From positions 1 through 5,264 of the forward strand of contig CANNEJ010000130.1 of assembly GCA_947503585.1 (NCBI GenBank): a DNA stretch of 5,264 nucleotides. Direction: 5' to 3'. Source of the DNA: Anaerolineales bacterium (lineage in GTDB: Bacteria; Chloroflexota; Anaerolineae; Anaerolineales; UBA11657). The translations under genes and the position numbers were made by a program. This document shows, one piece after another, positions 1 to 5,264 of this stretch. The notes under the pieces are model-generated. The model did no database searches. It was not told where the DNA came from and worked only from the letters and a program-made list of their open reading frames with translations. Position 1 is the stretch's first letter; every line of letters begins with the position of its first letter.

Positions 1-23
1 TCTTCGGTGGCTAGGCGCGCGGG

Positions 24-35
24 TATCAATTGATA
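24..35. repeat. Perfect 12-bp palindrome (AT-rich)
   Basis: TATCAATTGATA is fully self-complementary with no spacer, in a locally AT-rich patch. This is the form of many dimeric-regulator sites, but no gene start lies next to it within the window, so its role is unknown. Confidence 0.4.
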
Positions 36-68
36 GTCGCCGCAGCTGGGTGCCCTACAAGGCCTTCC

Positions 69-80
69 GTGCTGCAGCAC
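69..80. repeat. Perfect 12-bp palindrome (GTGCTGCAGCAC)
   Basis: This is a fully self-complementary 12-mer, 33 bases after the palindrome at 24-35. The two differ in sequence, so they are not copies of one element. No T-run follows on either strand, so it is not a standard terminator. Confidence 0.4.
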
Positions 81-241
81 ATGTTTGTTATGCGTGCGCT
101 GTAAGCATAGAGGATATAACGGCTTGGCTGTTGCGGTTTTTTCTGTGACGCTGCAGCGGGTGCAATGAGGAGCGGACTGCGCCGGAGCACGGCCTTGCGT
201 TACCGTAATTGCATGTGGTTTTCGCAATCTGCCGTGGCTGC

Positions 242-763
242 TCAGGCTGTGCCGGCGCCCGCACCCCACGCGTCAAGCACCGCAGCCGGAACATGCCCGC
301 TGACGGCGCGCGCGTGCGCCCAGGCGAGCAGACTGCGGGCCGCATCGGTGCACAGCCGCTGTGGCAATGGTTTGTTCCCAACCCGGCCCAGGTCCAGGCG
401 GTCTGCGTCCCAGCATGCTTGCACGGTCGGCCGGCCCACGGTCAGGCCATCCGAATGCAACCGGCAGGCTTCCGCCAGCCGCGCAAACTGGGCGTCGTCC
501 AAGTGCACCAGCGTGCCCCGCAGGGATTTGGCCAACTCCGCGCCGCGTTCGCCGTGACCCGGGTCATAATTTTCATTCACCCGCCGCGCATCATGGAACA
601 ACGCAAACAGTGTGATGACCAGGCGGTCGGCGCCGTTGCGGTCAGCGATGCGCAGCCCGTTCTCCAGCACGCGCGCCCAGTGCACCACGCCGTGGGTGCC
701 GCGGATTGGCAGCGTATAACCGCGCCGGATCGCGCCCATGATGGCCGCCGGGTCATTCACCAT
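242..763 (-). CDS. HD-domain protein, probable metal-dependent phosphohydrolase
   Basis: From the ATG at 763 this encodes 173 residues, a usual size for small stand-alone HD proteins. Candidate metal or catalytic residues are His24 and His28 (HGVVHWARV), His57-Asp58 (the HD pair, in LFALFHDAR), His70 (DPGHGERGA), His103 (LHSDG), and Asp119 and Asp121 (CWDADRLDLGRVG). That order, H...HD...H...H...D, is the pattern of HD-superfamily metal-dependent phosphohydrolases. There is no signal peptide or membrane segment, so it is probably cytoplasmic. The substrate is unknown, and I see nothing pointing to cyclic di-GMP or (p)ppGpp specifically. An in-frame ATG at 808 would add 15 Arg/Pro/Cys-rich residues that do not look like part of the domain. 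An ATG at 739 is also possible. None of the three has a strong ribosome binding site. The gene lies about 100 bases after the transporter pair on the same strand, so co-transcription is possible but not shown. A functional link to the exporter is unproven. Confidence 0.85.
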   Translation of the reverse strand: MVNDPAAIMGAIRRGYTLPIRGTHGVVHWARVLENGLRIADRNGADRLVITLFALFHDARRVNENYDPGHGERGAELAKSLRGTLVHLDDAQFARLAEACRLHSDGLTVGRPTVQACWDADRLDLGRVGNKPLPQRLCTDAARSLLAWAHARAVSGHVPAAVLDAWGAGAGTA

Positions 764-826
764 GCGGTGCTCGCATGCCGGCCGCTGCGGTGGACGGCAG
801 CCGCGCATGCCGCGCAGCGCCCGCAG

Positions 827-858
827 AAATTAACGCTGGTTGCGGCGCCTTGCCAGCG
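827..858 (-). terminator. Weak terminator-like hairpin after the transporter pair
   Basis: Just downstream of the second transporter stop codon, the minus-strand RNA can form a 6-bp stem (CGCTGG with CCAGCG, positions 853-858 and 834-839) with a 13-base loop, followed by UUAAUUU. An alternative outer pairing of 7 bp (CCCGC-type arms at 856-862 and 818-824) competes with it. The stem is short, the loop large and the U-tract interrupted, so termination would be partial at best. It lies before the HD gene start at 763. It could reduce read-through into that gene or simply be chance pairing in GC-rich DNA. Confidence 0.25.
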
Positions 859-865
859 GGCGTTT

Positions 866-2716
866 TCATTGCGGGCCGGGCGGCGTTGCAAACGCCATTG
901 CGTACAAGTCGTGGTAGTGGCCGTGCAGTGCCAGCAGCTGCGTGTGCGTGCCGCTCTCCACAATCCGCCCCTGATCCATCACCACAATATTATCGGCGCG
1001 CGTGATGGTGGACAGGCGGTGCGCAATCACCAGTGCGGTGCGGCCGGCCAGCAGGCGCTCCAGCGCTGCTTGAATTAGGCGCTCGGTTTGCGTGTCTACG
1101 CTGGCGGTGGCTTCATCCAAAATCAGGATGCGCGGATCCGCCAGCAGCGCACGCGCAAATGAAACCAGTTGGCGCTGCCCGCCGGACAGAATTGCGCCGC
1201 CTTCGCCCACCTTGGTGTCATAGCCGTTGGGCAGCGCGCTGATGAAATCGTGCGCACCGACCGCGCGCGCCACGTCCTCCACGGCAGTACTGTCAGCCAG
1301 CGGCTTGCCGTACACAATGTTCTCGCGCACCGTCCCGGAAAATAAAAACGGATCCTGCAGTACAACGCCCATCTGGCGCCGCAGCGAGCGCTGGGTAATG
1401 CTGCGCACATCCACGCCGTCAATGCGCACGGCCCCGCTGCTCACGTCATGAAAGCGCTGCACCAGCTTCACAAGCGTGGACTTGCCGGCGCCGGTTTCGC
1501 CCACCAGCGCCACGGTTTGCCCGGCCGGCACTTGCAGCTGGATGTTGGCCAGTACGGGCGGGCTGCCGGCGCCGTAGCCAAAGGACACATCATCGAACGA
1601 GATGCGGCCGGCAATCTGCGGCAGCTCATGCGCTGCCGGCGCATCCACCACATCGGCGGGCGTATCGAGCAGTTCAAAGATGCGCTCGCTGCTGGCCATC
1701 GTGGCCTGAAATGTGTTGTAGCGCTGCGAGAGGTCGCGGATGGGATCGAACAGCCGGTCAATGTAAAGCGCAAACGCCACCAGTGTGCCGGCGCTGAGCG
1801 CGGTGGGCCCCAGCGAGAGCGAGCCCATCACCGCCAGTCCGCCGAGCCAGATCACAAGCGCCAGCGCCAGCGAGCCAATGAAGTCCACGCTTGGAAAAAA
1901 CACGGATGTGATCAGCGCGGCGCGGTTGGTGTGGCGCAGGTGATTGCCGTTTACATGTGTGTTGAAAACTTGCAGGTTGTAGTCTTCCCGGCTGAACGAT
2001 TGCACCACGCGCACTCCCACAATGTTTTCGTTGAGCACGGCGTTTACCCAGCTGACGGCGGAGCGCACCGCACGGTAACTGTCGCGCGCGAGGCGCCGGA
2101 AGACCTCGGTGGCCGCCACCATCAAGGGCAGCACCGCAAAACTATAGAGGGCCAGCCGCCAATTCAGCAGCAGCATTGCAAGCGTAATGCCGGCCAGATC
2201 CACAAAGCTGCGCGCCACCGCAACCAGTGCCCATACCACCATCTCCCGGATTACAGAAACATCGTTGACCACGCGCGACACAAGGCGCCCCACCGCGTAG
2301 CGGTTGTAGAACGACATCGAAAGCGCCTGTAAATGATCGAACAACTCGCGGCGCAAATCAAAGATGAAGCCCTGGCCGGTGGTGGACATAATGCGAATAC
2401 GCGAGTACGTGCCCACCCAAAACAACATGGCCGAGAGCAGGTAGAGCAGCACGGCCTGCGCCAGTGCGGCGCGGTTGCCGCGCGCAACGCCTTCGTCCAA
2501 AGCGAGCTTTATCAGGAAGGGGCCGGACACGGACGCAGTCATGGCCAGCAGCATAAAGGCCAGCGCGGTCAGCACGCGCAGGCGGTACGGGCGCAGGTAG
2601 CCATACAGGCGGCGCACAATCTTGCCGTCGTAGGCCTTGCCCAAGACGGTGTCTTCCGGCGGCGGTGGCGGTGCGGGTTTGCGCACGGGCAGGGCGGGCG
2701 CAGCGCTGGAGCTCAT
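866..2716 (-). CDS. ABC exporter half-transporter with canonical ATPase site (heterodimer subunit)
   Basis: This is a 616-residue half-transporter of the same type IV exporter family, and the likely catalytic partner of the upstream gene. An N-terminal extension of about 40 residues carries five consecutive prolines (16-20). Membrane segments lie near 45-70, 84-104, 160-182, 184-203, 267-298 and 308-327. The family's conserved cytoplasmic stretch after the second segment (FDLRRELFDHLQ, 119-130, then GRLVSRVVNDV, 143-153) is present. The ATPase domain starts near 370 and is complete: A-loop Tyr381, Walker A GETGAGKS (406-413), Q-loop Gln454, X-loop TKVGEGG (501-507), signature LSGGQ (510-514), Walker B ILILD with catalytic Glu535, and switch His566 (VIAHRL). 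The protein has no cysteine. The ATG shares bases with the upstream TGA (ATGA) and has no clear ribosome binding site, which suggests translational coupling. Substrate not determinable. Confidence 0.97.
   Translation of the reverse strand: MSSSAAPALPVRKPAPPPPPEDTVLGKAYDGKIVRRLYGYLRPYRLRVLTALAFMLLAMTASVSGPFLIKLALDEGVARGNRAALAQAVLLYLLSAMLFWVGTYSRIRIMSTTGQGFIFDLRRELFDHLQALSMSFYNRYAVGRLVSRVVNDVSVIREMVVWALVAVARSFVDLAGITLAMLLLNWRLALYSFAVLPLMVAATEVFRRLARDSYRAVRSAVSWVNAVLNENIVGVRVVQSFSREDYNLQVFNTHVNGNHLRHTNRAALITSVFFPSVDFIGSLALALVIWLGGLAVMGSLSLGPTALSAGTLVAFALYIDRLFDPIRDLSQRYNTFQATMASSERIFELLDTPADVVDAPAAHELPQIAGRISFDDVSFGYGAGSPPVLANIQLQVPAGQTVALVGETGAGKSTLVKLVQRFHDVSSGAVRIDGVDVRSITQRSLRRQMGVVLQDPFLFSGTVRENIVYGKPLADSTAVEDVARAVGAHDFISALPNGYDTKVGEGGAILSGGQRQLVSFARALLADPRILILDEATASVDTQTERLIQAALERLLAGRTALVIAHRLSTITRADNIVVMDQGRIVESGTHTQLLALHGHYHDLYAMAFATPPGPQ
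2713..2716 (-). promoter_or_regulatory. ATGA stop/start overlap coupling the two transporter genes
   Basis: On the minus strand the bases ATGA contain the start of the downstream transporter gene (ATG) and the stop of the upstream one (TGA). The preceding minus-strand bases (CGCCCCAGCGCCATCAA) contain no purine-rich ribosome binding site. Termination followed by re-initiation is the usual explanation for such overlaps. It would help keep the two subunits of the heterodimer close to equal amounts. The overlap is seen directly; the coupling is inferred. Confidence 0.7.
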
Positions 2717-4572
2717 TTGATGGCGCTGGGGCGCAGCGGTTGTTGCGGCGGCTTGTTGCGCAGGTCCGGCCGCGCGGCGCGCGCCGCGGGCGCCACGCTG
2801 CCAGCGGCTGCCATTTCCCGCGCGCTGAGCAGCGTGCGCTGCAGGTCTTCCTGGTCGCGCAGTTGCAAATTGTAAAGATCCTGGTACATGCCCGGCACTT
2901 TCACCAGCTGCGCATGCGTGCCGCGCTGCGCAATGCGCCCGGCATCCAGCACCAGAATTTGGTGCGCGCGCTTCACAGTAGAGAGGCGCTGCGCAATCAC
3001 AAACGTTGTGCGCCCCTGCATTAGCGTGTCCAGCGCCTGCTGGATCAGATGCTCCGTGCGCGTGTCCACGCTGGATGTGGCATCATCGAGGATAAGGATG
3101 CGCGGATTGAGCAGCAGTGCGCGTGCAATCGCCACGCGCTGGCGCTGCCCGCCCGAGAGCGTAACGCCGCGCTCGCCAACCCAGGTGTCGTAGCCGGCGG
3201 GGAAGCCGCAAATAAAATCATGCGCGCGCGCGGCAGTGGCTGCGGCGATGATGTCCGCCTCCGTTGCGTCCGGCTGCCCGAATGCAATGTTCTGCCCGAT
3301 GCTGGCTGAAAACAGCAGCGATGTTTGCAGCACAACGCCAATCTGCAGGCGCAGCGACTTGAGGTCGACACTGCGCGTGTCGTGGCCATCGATGCGCACG
3401 CTGCCCTCGTCCGGGTCGTAGAAGCGCGGCAGCAGGTTTACAAAGCTGGACTTGCCGCTGCCGGTTGGCCCCACCAGCGCAATGATTTGGTTGGGCTGCG
3501 CGGTGAAGCTGATGTTGTGCAGCGCGCGATGTGCGCCGCGATACGCCAGCGATACATTGTCGAACTCCACCAGCCCGTGCACCGCGGGAAGCTTTTTGGC
3601 CGGTGCGGGCGGCACTGCAATTTCGGCGCGGTCCAGCACTTCGTAAATGCGCCGGCCGCCGGCCACGGCCTCGCCGCCGGAGCTGATGGCAAAGCCCAGC
3701 TCTTGCACGGGCGAGGTGAGCAGCAGCAGATAGGCATTGAACGCCACCAGCTCGCCCAGCGTAAGCTGCTGGCCAAGCACCATGCCGCCGCCAAACCACA
3801 GCACCACGCAGTTGGCCACAATCACCAGCAGGTTCATTGTGGGCAGAAACAAGCCCCACATGCGCACGATGCGCACGCGCGCATCGTACAGCTCGCGGTT
3901 GGCAACGCTAAAGCGCTGTGCCTCCTCCGGCTCGCGCGCAAAGGCGCGCACCACTTGCACGCCGGTGGCGTACTCTTGCACCGCGCTGGACAGGCCGCCC
4001 AGCGCCTGATCCACACGCAGGAACAGCGCCTCCACTTTGAAGGCCAGGGCCATGGCCACGGCGGTCAGCACCAGCAGTGGCAGCAGGCTGAGCAGCGTTA
4101 GCGCCGGGCTGGTGCGCACCAGCAAAACCAGCACGCCCGCCAGCAGCAGGCCTATGTTTAGCAAGTCCACCGCGCCCTCGCCGGCAAAGCGCGAAAGCGC
4201 AGACACATCTTCCGTGCAGCGGCTCATCAGCTGCCCCGTCTGCGTCTCATCGTGAAAGCCAAACGGCAGGCGCTGAATTTTGTCGTAAAGCTGCGCGCGC
4301 AGGTCATAGCCGATGCGGTTCACCAGCCACTCGCCCAGATAGCGGCGCGCAAAACCAAACAGGGCGCGCGCAAACCCGGCACCCACAATCACCAGCGCCG
4401 CCTGCGCCAGCGCCACAGCGCTGCGATCCAGCAGTCCGTCGTCGATCACAGTGCGAATCACGGCCGGGTTGACGAGGCTGGTGGCGGTCACGCCCAAAAT
4501 ACTCAGCAGCAGCAGCGTCAGTTGCAGCTTGTAAGCGCGGAGCGAGGCGGCAAAGCGGAACAATATTTTCAT
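2713..4572 (-). CDS. ABC exporter half-transporter with degenerate ATPase site (heterodimer subunit)
   Basis: This is a 619-residue fused membrane-plus-ATPase protein of the type IV (ABCB/MsbA-like) exporter family, acting in the cytoplasmic membrane. Six hydrophobic segments lie near residues 15-38, 53-77, 133-153, 156-178, 243-264 and 272-297. The nucleotide-binding domain starts near 333. It has A-loop Tyr344, Walker A GPTGSGKS (368-375), Q-loop Gln416, an exporter X-loop (TWVGERG, 463-469), signature LSGGQ (472-476) and Walker B ILILD (492-496). The catalytic Glu is replaced by Asp497, and the switch His by Gln528 (VIAQRL). Similar Walker B changes are known in degenerate subunits such as TAP1, LmrC and BmrC. 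A roughly 50-residue Ala/Arg/Pro/Gln-rich tail follows the ATPase domain. The ATG at 4572 opens directly into a typical N-terminus. A GGAG lies 14 bases upstream, which is a long spacing. The gene overlaps the next one by four bases and is very likely its obligate partner. The substrate is unknown; drugs or lipids are family-based guesses. Confidence 0.96.
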   Translation of the reverse strand: MKILFRFAASLRAYKLQLTLLLLSILGVTATSLVNPAVIRTVIDDGLLDRSAVALAQAALVIVGAGFARALFGFARRYLGEWLVNRIGYDLRAQLYDKIQRLPFGFHDETQTGQLMSRCTEDVSALSRFAGEGAVDLLNIGLLLAGVLVLLVRTSPALTLLSLLPLLVLTAVAMALAFKVEALFLRVDQALGGLSSAVQEYATGVQVVRAFAREPEEAQRFSVANRELYDARVRIVRMWGLFLPTMNLLVIVANCVVLWFGGGMVLGQQLTLGELVAFNAYLLLLTSPVQELGFAISSGGEAVAGGRRIYEVLDRAEIAVPPAPAKKLPAVHGLVEFDNVSLAYRGAHRALHNISFTAQPNQIIALVGPTGSGKSSFVNLLPRFYDPDEGSVRIDGHDTRSVDLKSLRLQIGVVLQTSLLFSASIGQNIAFGQPDATEADIIAAATAARAHDFICGFPAGYDTWVGERGVTLSGGQRQRVAIARALLLNPRILILDDATSSVDTRTEHLIQQALDTLMQGRTTFVIAQRLSTVKRAHQILVLDAGRIAQRGTHAQLVKVPGMYQDLYNLQLRDQEDLQRTLLSAREMAAAGSVAPAARAARPDLRNKPPQQPLRPSAIK

Positions 4573-4588
4573 GGCAACAGCTGCGGCT

Positions 4589-4607
4589 CCGGTGATTTTA
4601 ACACCGG
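4589..4607 (-). promoter_or_regulatory. Inverted repeat (6-7-6) before the transporter operon; possible operator or leader hairpin
   Basis: CCGGTG and CACCGG are perfect 6-bp arms separated by 7 AT-only bases, ending 16 bases before the ATG at 4572. Read on the minus strand, the spacer gives TTAAAAT, which contains TAAAAT, a fair -10 match, but no good -35 element sits 16-18 bases upstream. This could be a dyad operator over a promoter. If transcription starts further upstream, it could instead be an RNA hairpin whose 3' arm includes the GG of the GGAG that is the only ribosome-binding-site candidate. The repeat is real; both functions are inferred. Confidence 0.35.
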
Positions 4608-4650
4608 GCTAGTTTTGGGGGGCAGTGCGCCATGGATGCCATGCCGGCCG

Positions 4651-4663
4651 GGCGCTGAGCGCC
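4651..4663. repeat. Inverted repeat, 6-bp arms around one base
   Basis: GGCGCT and AGCGCC flank a single central G. It belongs to the cluster of GC-rich dyads upstream of the transporter operon. Its arms share the GGCGC core with the 18-bp palindrome at 4719-4736. As an RNA it could not form a tight hairpin with a one-base loop, so a DNA-level role, if any, is more likely. Confidence 0.35.
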
Positions 4664-4718
4664 GCCCAGCGCAGCCGCAGCGCGCGTGCTAGTGCTGGTT
4701 GCTGGAAGCTGCGGGGAA

Positions 4719-4736
4719 GGCGCCGAGCTCGGCGCC
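4719..4736. repeat. Perfect 18-bp palindrome
   Basis: GGCGCCGAGCTCGGCGCC reads the same on both strands with no spacer. It is centred between 4727 and 4728, about 150 bases upstream of the first transporter gene. It could be a binding site for a dimeric regulator, a fold-back element, or a chance product of GC-rich sequence, although 18 perfect bases is long for chance. It is not followed by a T-run on either strand, so it is not a standard terminator. Confidence 0.6.
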
Positions 4737-4755
4737 GGCGGCTAGCAGCGCCGCC
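4737..4755. repeat. Inverted repeat, 6-bp arms with 7-base loop
   Basis: GGCGGC (4737-4742) and GCCGCC (4750-4755) flank TAGCAGC. It directly abuts the 18-bp palindrome to its left, so the two could form side-by-side hairpins. No function is evident. Confidence 0.45.
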
Positions 4756-5154
4756 CACAAATACTGGCCAAGCGAACGCGCGCCAAATGGCGTGCGACTG
4801 GGCGTGTCCGCGACTTTATGAAAGCGGGCCAGCTTGCCGTGGAGGTTTATAGCAAAGCTCGGCTTATGCCAGCGTATAGCCGGTTGTTCGGCAGTGTGCC
4901 CACAAACCGCGGTTCACTGCGGCTGCGCCATCCATATTTATAGGGCAATTAGATGTATTCAGCAGCGGGCGGGTGAACTGCAAGCACGCAGTCAACTTCG
5001 CGGCGCGTCAGTTGCGCGGACGGGCGGGGTGCTGCCGGTTGCGATCTTTAGCCGATGACGCGCTGATAGTTCTGCAATGCTCAGCCGCATTACATTCTTG
5101 CCTGCATTGAGACAAGGTTTAGCCTGGACACCTATCGCAAGCACGCTGCTGTTC

Positions 5155-5174
5155 TAGTATACTACCGATATATC
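5155..5174. repeat. Two adjacent AT-rich palindromes
   Basis: TAGTATACTA (5155-5164) and GATATATC (5167-5174) are perfect palindromes two bases apart in an otherwise GC-rich setting. The first includes TATACT, a good -10 match, on both strands. No -35 element was found at 16-18 bases on either strand (TGGACA at 5125-5130 is 27 bases away). A promoter or regulator site is possible but not demonstrated. Confidence 0.3.
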
Positions 5175-5264
5175 AGCCCCGAGGCCTATCAAGTGTTCGT
5201 TTTCCCGGCAACAACTTCGCAGTCTGGTCCTGCGCCAGATTAGGGTGCGCAGCTCATGCTCTTA

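Larger units (their letters stand above)
1..241. other. Non-coding region downstream of the HD gene
   Basis: No supportable gene was found. The minus-strand segment after the HD gene's stop shows no clear hairpin plus U-run, so the end of the transcript is not identified. A run of T at 137-142 lies on the plus strand but has no strong stem before it. Two perfect 12-bp palindromes lie at 24-35 and 69-80. The left edge may cut through the end of a neighbouring gene, but none could be recognised. Confidence 0.4.
4573..5264. other. Long non-coding region upstream of the transporter operon
   Basis: No supportable gene was found in these roughly 690 bases on either strand. The open frames present lack ribosome binding sites and recognisable protein content. 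There is no tRNA-like or rRNA-like segment. The GC-rich left part (about 4621-4800) is packed with short inverted repeats. The right part is less GC-rich and holds two AT-rich islands, at about 4931-4960 and 5152-5175. On the minus strand the first island contains CCTATAAATATGG, with a TATAAA that could serve as a -10 element for the transporter operon, but no convincing -35 was found at the right distance. If transcription starts there, the leader would be around 360 bases long. Confidence 0.5.

Noticed and set aside
2..148. Open frame entering from the left edge on the plus strand, 48 codons ending in TGA
   Set aside because: Third-position GC is much lower than in the real genes here, no family is recognisable, and the frame is short enough to be chance. 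It could only be judged with sequence to the left.
209..1078. Long open frame on the plus strand (289 codons) across the HD gene and the end of the second transporter gene
   Set aside because: It is antisense to clearly recognisable proteins and its translation is rich in Gln, His, Arg and Ala with no domain. This is a typical shadow frame in GC-rich coding DNA.
1448..2332. Long open frame on the plus strand (294 codons) opposite the second transporter gene
   Set aside because: It is fully antisense to a well-supported ABC gene. The composition (His, Gln, Arg) is that of a reversed coding strand and no family features appear.
3325..4101. Open frame on the plus strand (258 codons) opposite the first transporter gene
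   Set aside because: It has the same shadow pattern: antisense to intact ABC motifs, with no domain or ribosome binding site.
4818..4943. Possible 41-residue small protein on the plus strand (starting MKAGQLAVEVYSK)
   Set aside because: The composition looks protein-like, but there is no ribosome binding site, no recognisable family and no supporting context.
4834..5058. Plus-strand open frame of 74 codons in the right non-coding region
   Set aside because: It has no ribosome binding site and an irregular, Cys- and Arg-rich translation with no domain.
4980..5220. Direct repeats GCAAGCACGC (4980-4989 and 5137-5146) and CAACTTCGC (4993-5001 and 5212-5220)
   Set aside because: Repeats of 9-10 bases in a region of this size can arise by chance. 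The spacing between the two elements differs between copies, so there is no array or duplicated block.
1..5264. tRNA, rRNA, CRISPR array or insertion-sequence signals
   Set aside because: Reading both strands showed no tRNA T-arm-like core in a cloverleaf context, no regularly spaced repeats, no transposase motifs and no terminal inverted repeats.

Overview
The window looks like a piece of chromosome from a GC-rich bacterium. Its main content is one minus-strand gene cluster. The two large genes use mostly G or C at third codon positions, which is why long false open frames appear antisense to them. The style of the two transporter proteins and of the HD-domain protein resembles what I associate with Chloroflexota or some Proteobacteria. 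No sequence feature here fixes the phylum, so this is only a guess.

Layout, read in the direction of transcription (right to left). Positions 5264-4573 are about 690 bases with no gene I can support. They hold several GC-rich inverted repeats (4651-4755, including a perfect 18-bp palindrome), two AT-rich islands (about 4931-4960 and 5152-5175), and a 6+7+6 inverted repeat just before the first gene. Gene 1 (4572-2713) encodes a 619-residue ABC exporter half-transporter. Gene 2 (2716-866) encodes a 616-residue half-transporter and overlaps gene 1 by four bases (ATGA). After about 100 bases containing a weak terminator-like hairpin comes gene 3 (763-242), a small HD-domain protein that is probably a metal-dependent phosphohydrolase of unknown substrate. 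Positions 241-1 are non-coding as far as I can see and contain two perfect 12-bp palindromes.

How they work together: genes 1 and 2 almost certainly form one heterodimeric type IV (ABCB/MsbA-like) exporter. The two nucleotide-binding domains are asymmetric. Gene 2 has all canonical catalytic residues. Gene 1 has Asp in place of the Walker B catalytic Glu and Gln in place of the switch His, so one of the two composite ATP sites should be catalytically weak or dead. This matches the known 'degenerate-site' heterodimeric exporters. The transported substrate cannot be told from the sequence. The HD protein may or may not share the transcript.

I did not find a clearly novel system. The points most worth a second look are the asymmetric ATP sites, the five-proline run at the start of gene 2, and the palindromes in the upstream non-coding region.
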